Assembly (NCBI RefSeq): GCF_900130045.1
Contig: NZ_FQXT01000004.1
Coordinates: 327,276-391,275, forward strand
From: Leeuwenhoekiella palythoae
GTDB taxonomy: Bacteria; Bacteroidota; Bacteroidia; Flavobacteriales; Flavobacteriaceae
Direction of reading: 5' to 3'
Length of the DNA: 64,000 bases
Every line of letters begins with the position of its first letter. Position 1 is the stretch's first letter. Positions 17,296 through 27,193 of this stretch are shown here, in pieces. The notes below the pieces were generated by a model. The model was not told the origin of the DNA and searched no databases. It saw nothing but the letters and a program-made list of their open reading frames with translations. The translations under genes and the position numbers were made by a program.

Positions 17296-17326
17296 ATTTG
17301 CGCAAATATAATTTAGAATTAAATTA
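17296..17326. promoter_or_regulatory. Divergent promoter region of iron cluster A
   Basis: Contains the palindrome ATTTGCGCAAAT (17296-17307), a perfect minus-strand -7 box TATATTTG (17310-17303) for the AraC gene, and the dyad TAATTTA-GAAT-TAAATTA (17309-17326), similar in sequence to the dyad before the haem receptor. A Fur-like or AraC-binding role is plausible. Confidence 0.5.
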
Positions 17327-17334
17327 AATAAAAA

Positions 17335-19731
17335 TTGTTTAAAACACTACTTCAATCCTGTTTGTTTTTGAGCCTTTTAGTATGCAATACACTAGGTTAC
17401 AGTCAAGAACGCTACAGTATCTCGGGTAAGCTATCTGATCAAGCCGGAGCCCCTTTGACTGATGCCTATATCTATTTAGAGCATACACAAATTTACACGA
17501 TGACTAATCAAGCTGGTGAATTTAAGCTAAGCGCACCAGTAGGTACATACCAGCTGGTTTGTTCTTTAATGGGATATGAAAAAAAGACCATCTCGATTGA
17601 GTTGCACAACGATCTAAACGTAGCTTACAAATTGGGCCCTGATCGTGAGATGCAGCTTGATGAAGTACAAATAAAAGGAAAATCAGTTATTGAGAAGGTC
17701 AGAGAATCGGCTTATAATGTTGTGGCTGTAGATGCTCAGGCTATGACCAATACAACGGCCGATCTTTCAAATGCGCTGGAGCAAGCTTCCGGAGTCAAAG
17801 TACGACGTTCTGGCGGATTGGGTTCTAGGGCCTCAATTTCGTTAAATGGATTTACAGGACGCCGGGTTAAACTTTTTATGGACGGTGTGCCTATGGAAGG
17901 TTTTGGAGATGCTTTTCAGCTCAATAACATACCGGTATCCATCGCAGATCGTATTGAAGTTTATAAAGGGGTGGTTCCTATTGAGTTTGGTACAGACGCT
18001 ATGGGCGGGGTCATAAATATAGTGACCAACCAGCGCTCAAATACTTTTGTAGACGCTTCCTATGCTTTTGGTTCCTTTAATACGCATCGTGCCAGTGTAA
18101 GTACAGGTTTTACCTCTAAAAATGGGTTTTCTGTTTTAGTCAATGGCTTTCTTAATTATTCAGATAATAATTATAAAGTACATCTTGATAAGATGCTAGA
18201 TGTGAATACAGGTACATACGTCGCCGGGGATTATGAAGTAGAGCGCTTTCACGATACGTATCAAAACAAAACGGTTATGGCTAAAGCCGGATTTGTAAAA
18301 AAATGGTGGGCAGATCGCTTTTTTGTTGGTCTTACTGTAGGAGAGCTAGAAGCTGATGTTCAAAATGCTTACACTATGGAAATCGTTTATGGTGCGCGTA
18401 CAAGGGCATCAAAAACCTTGTTGCCGTCACTGGAATATTATAAACGAAATTTTTTAACTAAAAACCTTACCGCCAGAGTTACCGCAAATTATAACCATAA
18501 TGCTAATAAAAGTATAGATACCGTTGCACGTCTTTACAATTGGTATGGTGATTATGCTACTACAAGAACAGGAGGAGAGAGTGGTACCAACACGCTTTCA
18601 GAATTCAAAGATAATAATGTATCAGCGACAGCAAATTTGTCTTATGACATAAACAAAAAACACTCTATAAAGCTCAACGATGTCATTACGGGCTATGAGC
18701 GTAAATTATCAAGCGATGTACCGTTAGACCAGCTGACCTCTGCTACAGATACGATGCGCAGAGCGTCTAGAAAAAATGTGATAGGACTTTCTTATGGGTA
18801 TCGCCCTTCTAAAAAATGGAACGTCAACTTCTTCGGGAAACACTACTACCAATACGTTGTGGGACCGGTTGATACCGTTACCGTAGGCAATAACAGTCAG
18901 TATGAAGAGCAAGAGCGTTCCTTTCAAACATCAGGTTACGGGCTGGCAGCTACCTATTTCTTTAATAATGCAATTCAGTTAAAAGCTTCAGCAGAACGGG
19001 CTTATAATTTACCTTCTGCGCAACAGCTCTTTGGCGACGAGGTACTCAATACAGCCAACACAAGTTTAAAAGCTGAAAACTCATCTAATTTCAATCTTGG
19101 CGTTTCTTCAAACAGCAGATTTAAAAATGACGATGTGTTATATGTAGATGTTAATGGTTATTACCGCTTAACAAAAGACTTTATTCAGCGCGTGCAAAGT
19201 GCACGATATGGTACGGTAGGAAATGTGAATTTTGGGCGTGTTAGAAATATTGGAGCTGACGCAGAAGTACGCTATTATCATAAAAATAAGGTGATGGTAG
19301 GCGGTACCCTTACCTATATGGATTTGCGTAACCGGGAACAAATACGAGATGCATCCTCTTCAGTAGCATCTTCAACTTACAATAACAGGATGCCCAATAT
19401 ACCATACTTCTTTGGTAACGCCGATGCCGCTTATTACGTACACGATATTTTCGGTAAGAATAACGTATTGAGTTTAAACTACAACTTTAATTATGTAGGT
19501 GAATTCTATCTGCTATGGGAAAGCCAAGGAAGTAGTAGTACCAAAGCAACACTACCAGAACAGGTTTATCATGACTTTTCGGTAAACCTTTCCTTAGCAA
19601 AAGGAACGTACAACATCACGTTAGAGGCGCTCAATTTTACAGATGCCAGGCTGTATGACAATTTCAGTCTGCAAAAACCGGGAAGAGCATTTAATGTGAA
19701 GTTCAGATACTATTGGAACAGAAGAAAATAA
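17335..19731 (+). CDS. TonB-dependent receptor, siderophore type (XusA-like), cluster A
   Basis: A 798-residue outer-membrane receptor. Domains in order: signal peptide (CLFLSLLVCNTLGYSQ), a carboxypeptidase-regulatory-like beta domain (SISGKLSDQAGAPLTDAYIY), a plug (residues about 120-230, including GVKVRRSGGLGSRASISLNG) and a 22-strand barrel ending in KFRYYWN. The start must be TTG at 17335; no ATG gives the signal peptide. It is followed by the DUF4374 lipoprotein 30 bases later. It is a close paralogue of the receptor at 28295-30649, and the arrangement matches the Xus xenosiderophore system of Bacteroides. Substrate unknown, iron-siderophore most likely. Confidence 0.88.
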   Translation: MFKTLLQSCLFLSLLVCNTLGYSQERYSISGKLSDQAGAPLTDAYIYLEHTQIYTMTNQAGEFKLSAPVGTYQLVCSLMGYEKKTISIELHNDLNVAYKLGPDREMQLDEVQIKGKSVIEKVRESAYNVVAVDAQAMTNTTADLSNALEQASGVKVRRSGGLGSRASISLNGFTGRRVKLFMDGVPMEGFGDAFQLNNIPVSIADRIEVYKGVVPIEFGTDAMGGVINIVTNQRSNTFVDASYAFGSFNTHRASVSTGFTSKNGFSVLVNGFLNYSDNNYKVHLDKMLDVNTGTYVAGDYEVERFHDTYQNKTVMAKAGFVKKWWADRFFVGLTVGELEADVQNAYTMEIVYGARTRASKTLLPSLEYYKRNFLTKNLTARVTANYNHNANKSIDTVARLYNWYGDYATTRTGGESGTNTLSEFKDNNVSATANLSYDINKKHSIKLNDVITGYERKLSSDVPLDQLTSATDTMRRASRKNVIGLSYGYRPSKKWNVNFFGKHYYQYVVGPVDTVTVGNNSQYEEQERSFQTSGYGLAATYFFNNAIQLKASAERAYNLPSAQQLFGDEVLNTANTSLKAENSSNFNLGVSSNSRFKNDDVLYVDVNGYYRLTKDFIQRVQSARYGTVGNVNFGRVRNIGADAEVRYYHKNKVMVGGTLTYMDLRNREQIRDASSSVASSTYNNRMPNIPYFFGNADAAYYVHDIFGKNNVLSLNYNFNYVGEFYLLWESQGSSSTKATLPEQVYHDFSVNLSLAKGTYNITLEALNFTDARLYDNFSLQKPGRAFNVKFRYYWNRRK

Positions 19732-19761
19732 AATCAATTAATTCAAACAACAACAAAAATT

Positions 19762-20991
19762 ATGAATATCAATTTTAAAACAAGCACTTTAGGATTGTTC
19801 CTAGCCGGTGCACTACTCACAGCGTGCAGTAACGACGATAGTAGTACCGAAGAACCGACAGAACAAGAAGTGAATCTTGAAGCCAAGTATTTTATAGCTG
19901 CAGAAAATGATAACGGTACTTATTTCTTAACTGAAGAATCGCTTAACTCAGGAACAACTACCACTACCGGAAATGGTATCGAGGACCCTAATTCGTATAC
20001 TCATTATTCATACAATGGCAATGAGGCTGTTATGGGATTATGGTATCGTCAGGGAAATCCGGCGATTGGAGTAATGTATGGTTTAGACGCTTCAGGAACT
20101 TTAACTGAAATCGGTGCCGGTTTTCAGATGACTAACGGTTATTCATCAGTAGGTCCATTTGAAAACTACATTGTTGCAACCCGTGGAGGCATTACGTTTG
20201 ACGATGGTAGTGTGGGGCAAAACTTTTACTTTATAGATCTTGATAATGACGCTACGGTATCATCAAAGCAATTAACTACGCTTGATCTTGTGGGTAATGG
20301 TCTAGAATGTAATCTGGTAGGCGTTGTAGACGCTGGAGATGGTTCTTTTCTTTCTGCAGTAGAGGTGCAAGATGGGGATGTAGATATGTGCTACATTGTT
20401 AAATTAGATGCAGATGCTACTGTGCTCAATATTTTAGAAGATGATCGTATAGGTCAAGCACTGGGGCAGTGGCGTTCTGCGCGCTACTCGCTTATCGCAA
20501 ATGATGATGAAGGAAACACTTATGTTTTTGGAAATCCTAATGGAGGTACACTAAAAGGAGGAGCATTAAAAATTCCTCAAGGAAGCACTTCTTTTGATTC
20601 AAGTTATTATTTCAATATTCAGGATCAAGCAGATGGTTATGCTTTTAGAAAGGTTTATCACGTTACCGGAAAGTACTTTTTACTAGAATTTTACAATGAG
20701 TATGAGCCGGGCAACGGTACAGCAGCTACCCAATATGGAATCGTAAATGTAGAAACTCAAAGTTTTTCTTGGATTACCGGTCTTCCAAGTACAGATAATA
20801 TTAACGATGTGGGCTGGCCGTATGCAAGTGATGATGTGGTGTATATACCTATTACTACTGCAGATGCAAGCCCAACAGTTTATGTTGTTGATCCCGTAAC
20901 AGCATCAGCTACAGCAGGTATTGTAGTAGAGTCTGCTACCGCTATTGGTGGTTTAGCAAAACTTGAATACGAACCGGAAACTACTAATTAA
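19762..20991 (+). CDS. DUF4374 lipoprotein (XusB-like), cluster A
   Basis: A 409-residue lipoprotein: signal peptide with lipobox LLTAC at residues 18-22, then a negatively charged spacer (SNDDSSTEEPTEQE) of the kind that directs flavobacterial lipoproteins to the surface. The rest is a repetitive beta structure as in DUF4374 beta-propellers; XusB, which binds ferric enterobactin beside its receptor in Bacteroides, belongs to this family as I remember it. The gene directly follows the TonB-dependent receptor and has a terminator-like hairpin after it. It probably captures the siderophore at the cell surface. The paralogue is at 30662-31921. Confidence 0.82.
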   Translation: MNINFKTSTLGLFLAGALLTACSNDDSSTEEPTEQEVNLEAKYFIAAENDNGTYFLTEESLNSGTTTTTGNGIEDPNSYTHYSYNGNEAVMGLWYRQGNPAIGVMYGLDASGTLTEIGAGFQMTNGYSSVGPFENYIVATRGGITFDDGSVGQNFYFIDLDNDATVSSKQLTTLDLVGNGLECNLVGVVDAGDGSFLSAVEVQDGDVDMCYIVKLDADATVLNILEDDRIGQALGQWRSARYSLIANDDEGNTYVFGNPNGGTLKGGALKIPQGSTSFDSSYYFNIQDQADGYAFRKVYHVTGKYFLLEFYNEYEPGNGTAATQYGIVNVETQSFSWITGLPSTDNINDVGWPYASDDVVYIPITTADASPTVYVVDPVTASATAGIVVESATAIGGLAKLEYEPETTN

Positions 20992-20999
20992 TGACATCC

Positions 21000-21034
21000 A
21001 AGCCCAGACTTGTATACGTCTGGGCTTTTATAAT
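21000..21034 (+). terminator. Hairpin terminator or attenuator inside cluster A
   Basis: AAGCCCAGAC and GTCTGGGCTT form a 10-bp stem followed by TTATAATT. It lies between the DUF4374 and ankyrin genes and may lower expression of the distal genes. Confidence 0.75.
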
Positions 21035-21045
21035 TCTTATTAATT

Positions 21046-22563
21046 ATGAAACAAAGAATAACCTTTTTATTTATCGTACTGGGCATACTAGGAAGTAGCT
21101 TTGCGCAATCTACGGTTTTAGCAACCAACACATTTTGGGAGTCTAATCCTGACCTAAACTCTGTAAAAGCAGAAGTCAAAAAGGGATTTGATTTTGCAAA
21201 TATGGGGATCAGCGATGACCCAATAATGCTTGCCATACGCAATGAAGCAGATCTAAATATAATCACATATCTCTTAGAACAACCGGATGTTGATATTGAT
21301 AAACTGGTTTTTGAAGGAAGACACTATTTGCATATCGCTGCAAATGATGGTAACGATCAATTGGTAGATTATTTGTTAGAAAATGGTTCTGACATTGATT
21401 TCTTAGATGCTAACGGGCATACCGCATTTACATTTGCCGGTTTTCAAGGTCACTTAACCAAAGATATGATAGACGTGTTCATCAAACATGGTATAGACTT
21501 GAATAAAAAATATCCGGAAAAGAATGGTGCTAATATTCTGCTCATATCAATTCCCTATGACAAAGATTTGACTATTACAGATTATTTAGTCTCTAAAGGA
21601 GTTTCTATCAATTCTGTGGATGATGATGGGAATACGGCTTTTAATCACGCTGCAAAAATAGGCAGTGTACCTATGATGAAAACGCTTCTGGAACGCGGAG
21701 TAACCTATACAGATGAAGCGCTCTTAATCGCATCACAAGGAACTTACAGGTCTGCAAATGATATCGAAGTTTATTACTATTTAGTAAATGATCTAGGTAT
21801 TAGTCCAACACTAACCAGTGAGGAGGGACAAAACGTATTGCATGCAATTGCTAAGAAAAACGATCAGGATGAGGTGATCAACTATTTTCTATCAAAAGGG
21901 GTTGATGTCAATCAACAGGATGAAGATGGGAACACTCCATTTTTAAATGCCGCAGGTGGGCGAAGTTTTAAAGCGGTAGAGTTAATGTTTCCTTATTTGG
22001 CAGAAGGAGCGGTAAACGCAACTAATGCACAAGGGAAAACTGCGTTGATGCTTACTGCAGGTTCTAATGCGCCGGAAGCAGTTTCTTTTTTAATAGAAAA
22101 TGGCGCTGAAGTAGCACTGAAGGATAAAAGGGGTAATGATGCCGGTTTTTACCTTATAGACTCGTATAGAGCGCCAAGAAGGGGTAGAGGTCCCACGACC
22201 GAAAGTAACGCACAAAACCCTGTTGAAGCAAAACTGAAAACCTTATTAGCTGCGGGATACGCTATTAATACCCTGCAAGAAGCAAACACCAGTTTGCTGC
22301 ATCTCGCTGCTGAGAAAAACGAATTAACACTAGTTAAGCCGTTGGTTGATAACGGAATTGATCTTAATGTTGTTAACGGTAACGGAAACACAGCATTGCA
22401 CATCGCAGCAATGAAGGCTGAAAATGAGAAGATCTTAGCATTACTGGTTAAGGCTGGTGCTGATATGTCAATAGAGACACAGTTTGGAGAAACAGCCTAT
22501 GACCTTGCTGGTGAAAACGAAGCGATATCAGGCAAAGCCGAAAAATTATCTTTTTTAAAATAA
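21046..22563 (+). CDS. Exported ankyrin-repeat protein, cluster A
   Basis: A 505-residue protein with a cleavable signal peptide (MKQRITFLFIVLGILGSSFAQ) followed by about a dozen ankyrin repeats across the whole mature chain, for example GRHYLHIAANDGNDQLVDYL and GNTALHIAAMKAENEKILAL. Ankyrin repeats are protein-binding scaffolds, so this is probably a periplasmic binding partner of another product of the cluster. It has a paralogue of nearly equal length and the same neighbourhood in cluster B (32888-34387), so its link with DUF4374 and DUF2271 genes is not accidental. Specific partner unknown. Confidence 0.83.
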   Translation: MKQRITFLFIVLGILGSSFAQSTVLATNTFWESNPDLNSVKAEVKKGFDFANMGISDDPIMLAIRNEADLNIITYLLEQPDVDIDKLVFEGRHYLHIAANDGNDQLVDYLLENGSDIDFLDANGHTAFTFAGFQGHLTKDMIDVFIKHGIDLNKKYPEKNGANILLISIPYDKDLTITDYLVSKGVSINSVDDDGNTAFNHAAKIGSVPMMKTLLERGVTYTDEALLIASQGTYRSANDIEVYYYLVNDLGISPTLTSEEGQNVLHAIAKKNDQDEVINYFLSKGVDVNQQDEDGNTPFLNAAGGRSFKAVELMFPYLAEGAVNATNAQGKTALMLTAGSNAPEAVSFLIENGAEVALKDKRGNDAGFYLIDSYRAPRRGRGPTTESNAQNPVEAKLKTLLAAGYAINTLQEANTSLLHLAAEKNELTLVKPLVDNGIDLNVVNGNGNTALHIAAMKAENEKILALLVKAGADMSIETQFGETAYDLAGENEAISGKAEKLSFLK

Positions 22564-22565
22564 CG

Positions 22566-23075
22566 ATGCTACAACAAAGAATGAAGATGAAAAGAATTTT
22601 GTGTTGCCTCGTTGCGGTACTTGTGCTAGGTGCTACCCAAGGCTGGAGATCAAAATCAGATGAGCAACTTAAGTTAAAATGTTTGATCCAATTGACTAAT
22701 TATTCAGGTGAGGGTGCGTATATGGCAGCATCTCTAATCGACCAGAACGGGACGTATGAGCAAACACTTTATGTGATGGGTCAAGATGAAAAATGGTATA
22801 ACGAACTTGTAAGTTGGTTTTCATTTTTTGAAAAGAAAAAAGAAGCGGTAGATGCTATTAGTGGAGCTACTATTGCTGGAGGCGAGCGCACTATTTGTGT
22901 TCTTGAAATACCTAAAGAAAAACTGGATAAGGGATACAAACTGCGCTTTGAAACCTCTGTAGAAAGTCAGAAATATTATGAAAACGATGTTGAGGTAGCA
23001 CTCACTTCGAGTACTATTAAAGGAAACTACGAGGGTACAGGTTACATTCGCTATGTGCGATTAATCCCTAATTAG
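22566..23075 (+). CDS. DUF2271 exported protein with flavinylation-like motif, cluster A
   Basis: A 169-residue exported protein (signal KRILCCLVAVLVLGATQGW; the start could also be the ATG at 22581). It matches DUF2271: an Ig-like beta domain with LKCLIQLTNYSGEGAYMAAS and an end GTGYIRYVRLIPN. Residues VDAISGAT fit the D-x-x-S/T-G-A-T pattern at which ApbE attaches FMN in other proteins; the family has been linked to extracytoplasmic flavin electron transfer, from memory. It follows the ankyrin gene by two bases. Probable role: a periplasmic one-electron carrier for reducing ferric siderophore. No apbE gene is visible in the window. Confidence 0.75.
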   Translation: MLQQRMKMKRILCCLVAVLVLGATQGWRSKSDEQLKLKCLIQLTNYSGEGAYMAASLIDQNGTYEQTLYVMGQDEKWYNELVSWFSFFEKKKEAVDAISGATIAGGERTICVLEIPKEKLDKGYKLRFETSVESQKYYENDVEVALTSSTIKGNYEGTGYIRYVRLIPN

Positions 23076-23127
23076 CGGATCTAAAAACATAATTGAATTT
23101 TTAGAAATCAATTATCTTGAAAGTAGG

Positions 23128-23157
23128 CCTGATCACGAAAGTGGTCAGGTTTTTTTA
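23128..23157 (+). terminator. Terminator of iron cluster A
   Basis: CCTGATCAC-GAAA-GTGGTCAGG with one G-U pair followed by seven Ts; ends the operon after DUF2271. Confidence 0.88.
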
Positions 23158-23280
23158 TTTGCAAGTACAATGGCAATACATCTTCGAATTGGTTTACTTG
23201 GTTTAAAAAGCTTTCATTTGTAGTATTCTGAAGTGTGATTAAAACCCTCAAGAGCATAGATTTTATTACCGATGGTGTAT

Positions 23281-23316
23281 CAAAAAAAAAGGTGATTAGT
23301 CTAAACTAACCACCTT
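23281..23316 (-). terminator. Terminator of the DUF6607 gene
   Basis: On the minus strand AAGGTGGTTAGT pairs with ACTAATCACCTT (one G-U) and is followed by nine Ts (23290-23282). Confidence 0.85.
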
Positions 23317-23365
23317 AAAATTCAACAGCAATATTCTCGCTGAAACAAACACTCTTCAGGGAAAA

Positions 23366-24256
23366 TTATTCAATAAAATCAGTGATGACTTTTTTGATAT
23401 CAGCCGAAGTAGCATCAGGCTCTAGTGCAAACATCACACTGTAAAGCCGTTGACCATCTACTTTGTCTTTTAGTTTAAGACGGTCATTTGATGCAAAAAC
23501 AGCATCCCATTCTTTTCTAACTTTTGCCCATAAAGCTTCGTTTTCTTTCCACCAAGCTTGAGCTGCAGCACAGCGCTCATCGGCAACTTGCTCGTAAATA
23601 TTATAACCTTTCTCTTCGGCTATAATGCGATCGTCAGCATCTTCGGCGTGTAATACTTTTTTATTATCCTGCTCGTGAAGCCACCCGTAATCTGTAATCG
23701 CCACTTGATTATTGCGTTCCATAATGTTATAATCTCTTCTTTTAGTGTACTCTCTACGCGGTAAAGGCGCCGGCGTGGTGTTTTGCCATACTTTTTTTCC
23801 ATCTACGTGAACCCAAGTGGCAGAACCCGAATACCGCGGACTGTCATCAACTTGATACACTTTTTGTGCCCATTGACCTTTAACGTCGCTAGCATCTTTT
23901 TTCACGATATCCCAAGTATTATTAGCGTCATAGAAGAATAGATCCTGATCTTCAAACGTCCAGTCTTGACGCCAATGTTTAATAACCATGGTGTCTTGAA
24001 TAACAAGTAAATGTTGAATAGAAATCTTGTTTTCTGCATCCTCAACAAGTTGGCCCCACTCTAGAGCAGAAGCTGTATAATCGTCGTGCTTCTCATAATT
24101 TCCGTCAGGTGAAAAGGTTTCGGCATATTTAAAGGTTACTTCATAACAGCCACACATATCTTTAATGGCTTGACGGTCAAGATCTTTTTTTGATTGCGCT
24201 TGGGCCGAAAAGGTGCTTAAAATAAGGCCGGCACTAACAAGTAAAATAGGCTTCAT
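23366..24256 (-). CDS. DUF6607 family exported protein (haem cluster)
   Basis: A 296-residue exported protein with signal peptide MKPILLVSAGLILSTFSAQA; I chose this ATG over the one nine codons upstream because it starts the signal directly. The mature chain begins with DMCGCYEVTFKYAETFSPDG, the recognisable start of DUF6607, and is rich in Trp and charged residues. Members often sit beside haem receptor and HmuY genes, as here, where it is divergent from an HmuR-like receptor across a 96-bp promoter region. A role in haem handling is inferred from that context only; no catalytic motif is recognised. Confidence 0.78.
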   Translation of the reverse strand: MKPILLVSAGLILSTFSAQAQSKKDLDRQAIKDMCGCYEVTFKYAETFSPDGNYEKHDDYTASALEWGQLVEDAENKISIQHLLVIQDTMVIKHWRQDWTFEDQDLFFYDANNTWDIVKKDASDVKGQWAQKVYQVDDSPRYSGSATWVHVDGKKVWQNTTPAPLPRREYTKRRDYNIMERNNQVAITDYGWLHEQDNKKVLHAEDADDRIIAEEKGYNIYEQVADERCAAAQAWWKENEALWAKVRKEWDAVFASNDRLKLKDKVDGQRLYSVMFALEPDATSADIKKVITDFIE

Positions 24257-24298
24257 ATAGTTTATCAGTTTTAAGAAATTCAAAATTAATCATTTTTA

Positions 24299-24333
24299 TT
24301 ATTTAGATTAAATAAAAATAAAATATATATTTG
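24299..24333 (+). promoter_or_regulatory. Haem receptor promoter with Fur-like dyad
   Basis: Perfect dyad TTATTTA-GAT-TAAATAA (24299-24315) followed by a perfect -7 box TATATTTG (24326-24333), 20 bases before the receptor start. The dyad lies where an iron-responsive repressor would block transcription. Confidence 0.6.
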
Positions 24334-24352
24334 CGGCGGAAAATAATTAAGA

Positions 24353-26431
24353 ATGATTCTAAACAGCAAATGTATATTATGCTTCATCGTGGGGGTGCTG
24401 GGCGTTTATCACGTTCAGGCACAAACTTCGGTACCCGTAGAAAAGCAAACCGATTCGCTGGAAGAAGTCTTAATTACGGCAACCCGAACGCAACGACAAT
24501 TGAGTTCGCTCCCCTTGCCAGCTCAAATTATTTCTAAAGAAACCATTGCTCAATCGGGATCAGTGCGCTTATCTGATATTCTTGCAGAGCAAACCGGGTT
24601 AATTACCGTTCCTGATTATGGAGGCGGCGAGGGCATTCAAATTCAAGGTTTAGATTCTCAATATATTTTGATACTTATTGATGGCGTTCCCTTAGTTGGG
24701 CGTTCAGCAGGGACACTTGACCTTTACCGAATCACCGTAGGTAACATCAAACAGATTGAAGTGGTTAAAGGTGCATCATCAAGCCTTTATGGGAGCGATG
24801 CTTTAGGTGGTGTGATCAATATAATTACAGAAAGTCCACAAAAGCCTTTTCAGTCAGCGATCAACTATCGAGGTGGCAGTCTTAACAGTCACGACCTTAG
24901 TTTAAACACGGGTGTAAAAGAAGAGCGTTTGGCCTTGAGCTTATTCGCAAATAGATACAGTTCTGATGGTTATGATCTTGATGAATCTACTTCTTTACAA
25001 ACTGTAGAACCGTTTACTAATTATACCGCGCAGGTTAAAGGAAAATATGACTTTTCTGAGGCTACTTCGTTGTTGCTTTCTAGCAGATTTTATGCACAAA
25101 ATCAGGAGTATAAGGCTTCAGAAATTCTTTCCGGTGAAAGTGATATCACAGAGTGGAATGGTCAAGTGTTATTTTCTCAGCAGTTTACTGATAAGATCAC
25201 TTCGACTTTAGAATTATATGGAACCAACTACCATACAGAATCCTATTTACAAGATGAGGAAGGTGCAGAAAACTCCCGAAGCTTTTATGATCAAACCTTA
25301 TTGCGTCCAGAACTACGCACGGTTTACGCGCTTAATGATAAACACAATTTTATAGGCGGAATAGGATATACGTATGAGTCATTAGAGCGTACGGACTTCA
25401 GTCAAGATCCGGTGTTTAAAGCGCCTTACGTGTATGTGCAATACGATACCCACCTGCTGAATAATCTAAATATAATTGCCGGTGCCAGATATGATATGCA
25501 CAATGTGTATAGGTCCCAACTGAGTCCTAAGCTAGCTGCTCGATATAAAGTGGATAACAGCTTGGCGTTTAAAGCTTCGGTGGGTAGCGGTTTTAAAGCT
25601 CCCGCATTTAGACAACTTTATTTTGACTTTACAAATGCTACGGTAGGATATACGGTTCTGGGTTATGAAGCAGTACCTACCGCAATTGCCGAAATGCAAG
25701 CCAGAGGAGAACTAGCAAATATAATTGTGCCGGTATCTGAATTTGATGATAGCCTAAAACCCGAAACTTCAGTAAATATAAATCTGGGTGTTGATTATAA
25801 ATTTTCTAAACTACTCACTACTAGCCTAAACCTGTTTAGAAATAACTTGAACAACCTTATCGACACCCGGATTATTGCTACAAAAACCAATGGTCAAAGC
25901 GTTTTTAGCTACGTGAATGTCAACGAGTCTTTTACGCAAGGCTTAGAATTTAGCTATACCTATAATCCTTTTAAAAACATCAGTTTTTCCGGTGGCTATC
26001 AATTGTTATTTGCAAAAGATAAAGAGGCTGTCGAAGCTTTTGAAGCCGGTACGGTTTACGGAAGAACTTCGGCGAATGCTTCGGCTTTTGTGCTGGATAA
26101 AAAGGATTATTTCGGTTTATATAATCGCTCTAGACATACTGCAAATTTTAAAGTGTTTTACAACCTTCCGCAGTATAAAGCAGATGTAAATATGCGTGCG
26201 ACCTACCGCAGTAAATACGGTTTGAGTGATACCAACGGTAATGGCTATCTCGACAACTATGACACTTTTGTTGACGGCTATGCGATCGTAGATTTTGCAG
26301 TAAACAAGGTGCTTTACAAAAATATTACGCTGGGAGCAGGCATTGACAACCTTTTAAATTTTACCGATACGCAGAATGTTACCAACATTCCCGGTCGGCT
26401 TTATTTCGCAAAATTAAACTTAACACTGTAA
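24353..26431 (+). CDS. TonB-dependent haem receptor (HmuR-like)
   Basis: A 692-residue outer-membrane receptor: signal peptide to VQAQ, a plug starting with EEVLITATRTQRQLSSLPLP and containing the conserved IEVVKGASSSLYGSDALGGV, then a beta barrel ending in LNLTL. It lacks the N-terminal carboxypeptidase-like domain found on the two siderophore receptors in this window, and its length fits haem and vitamin receptors. The next gene, 7 bases on, encodes an HmuY-like haem-binding lipoprotein, so haem is the most probable substrate. The promoter carries a dyad suited to iron control. Confidence 0.88.
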   Translation: MILNSKCILCFIVGVLGVYHVQAQTSVPVEKQTDSLEEVLITATRTQRQLSSLPLPAQIISKETIAQSGSVRLSDILAEQTGLITVPDYGGGEGIQIQGLDSQYILILIDGVPLVGRSAGTLDLYRITVGNIKQIEVVKGASSSLYGSDALGGVINIITESPQKPFQSAINYRGGSLNSHDLSLNTGVKEERLALSLFANRYSSDGYDLDESTSLQTVEPFTNYTAQVKGKYDFSEATSLLLSSRFYAQNQEYKASEILSGESDITEWNGQVLFSQQFTDKITSTLELYGTNYHTESYLQDEEGAENSRSFYDQTLLRPELRTVYALNDKHNFIGGIGYTYESLERTDFSQDPVFKAPYVYVQYDTHLLNNLNIIAGARYDMHNVYRSQLSPKLAARYKVDNSLAFKASVGSGFKAPAFRQLYFDFTNATVGYTVLGYEAVPTAIAEMQARGELANIIVPVSEFDDSLKPETSVNINLGVDYKFSKLLTTSLNLFRNNLNNLIDTRIIATKTNGQSVFSYVNVNESFTQGLEFSYTYNPFKNISFSGGYQLLFAKDKEAVEAFEAGTVYGRTSANASAFVLDKKDYFGLYNRSRHTANFKVFYNLPQYKADVNMRATYRSKYGLSDTNGNGYLDNYDTFVDGYAIVDFAVNKVLYKNITLGAGIDNLLNFTDTQNVTNIPGRLYFAKLNLTL

Positions 26432-26437
26432 TACAAA

Positions 26438-27067
26438 ATGATGAACACGTTTAAAACCTTAGCAGCAATTGCTTTAATCCTTGGCTTTGTAAGCTGTAGT
26501 AATGATGATGATGCAACACCTTTACTTGAAGTAGAGACTGAAACGGTAGCCAATTTACACGCACCACAATCTGGTGGGCAGGGCCAACCGGTTTCTGGAG
26601 CTTTTACCAAATTTGATTTTGAAACGGGAGCAGAAACGACTAGTGAGACTGATTGGGACGTTGCCTTTAGAGGAACAACAATCATTGTTAACGGCGGAGA
26701 GTCGCAAGGTACTACTGATGAACCTGAACGTACAGGTGACGCAGCAGTTTATATTGCAGACGGAACAATGAGTACGGTAACTGATGTAGATGCTAGTTTA
26801 TTCACTCAAGATAGTGCTTCGGGCTTTGCGATCGCAACAGGCAGCGGTAACGGATGGTACAATTATACCGGTGCTCCTTCACACTTGATCAATCCGATTC
26901 CGGGGAAAATTTTAGTTTTTAGAACCACAGCCGGACTCTACGCAAAAGTTGAGATTATCAGTTATTATGAGAATGCACCGGCAGAGCCAGACGCATTTTC
27001 AGATGCAACGCCTTACTACACGTTTAATTATGTGTATCAACCCAATGCAGGTGTTACGACCTTCTAA
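26438..27067 (+). CDS. HmuY-like haem-binding lipoprotein
   Basis: A 209-residue lipoprotein (lipobox GFVSC, then an acidic spacer SNDDDATP) with the HmuY family pattern: TKFDFETGAETTSETDWDVA, a central WDVAFRGTTIIVNGG and an end YYTFNYVYQPNAG. HmuY proteins take haem from host or environmental proteins and pass it to HmuR. It is co-transcribed with the preceding receptor. Which residues ligate haem cannot be told from the sequence alone; the two-histidine pattern of Porphyromonas HmuY is not evident, so binding may use methionine or other ligands. Confidence 0.85.
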   Translation: MMNTFKTLAAIALILGFVSCSNDDDATPLLEVETETVANLHAPQSGGQGQPVSGAFTKFDFETGAETTSETDWDVAFRGTTIIVNGGESQGTTDEPERTGDAAVYIADGTMSTVTDVDASLFTQDSASGFAIATGSGNGWYNYTGAPSHLINPIPGKILVFRTTAGLYAKVEIISYYENAPAEPDAFSDATPYYTFNYVYQPNAGVTTF

Positions 27068-27104
27068 TTTGATTTAGTAAACAGTAAATTAATTGTTATC
27101 GGGG

Positions 27105-27132
27105 AAAAGCCTGCCTAGTGCAGGCTTTTTTA
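27105..27132 (+). terminator. Terminator of the haem cluster
   Basis: AAAAGCCTGC-CTAGT-GCAGGCTTTT, a perfect 10-bp stem followed by Ts, after hmuY. Confidence 0.88.
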
Positions 27133-27193
27133 TTGCCGTAAATCTCCGATAAACATAATGCGCTGTCAAGGCGCAATTGATTTTAGTTTCGGC

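Noticed and set aside
24331-24537. Short plus-strand frame overlapping the haem receptor start
   Set aside because: Out of frame with the strong receptor gene and without a domain; a shadow.
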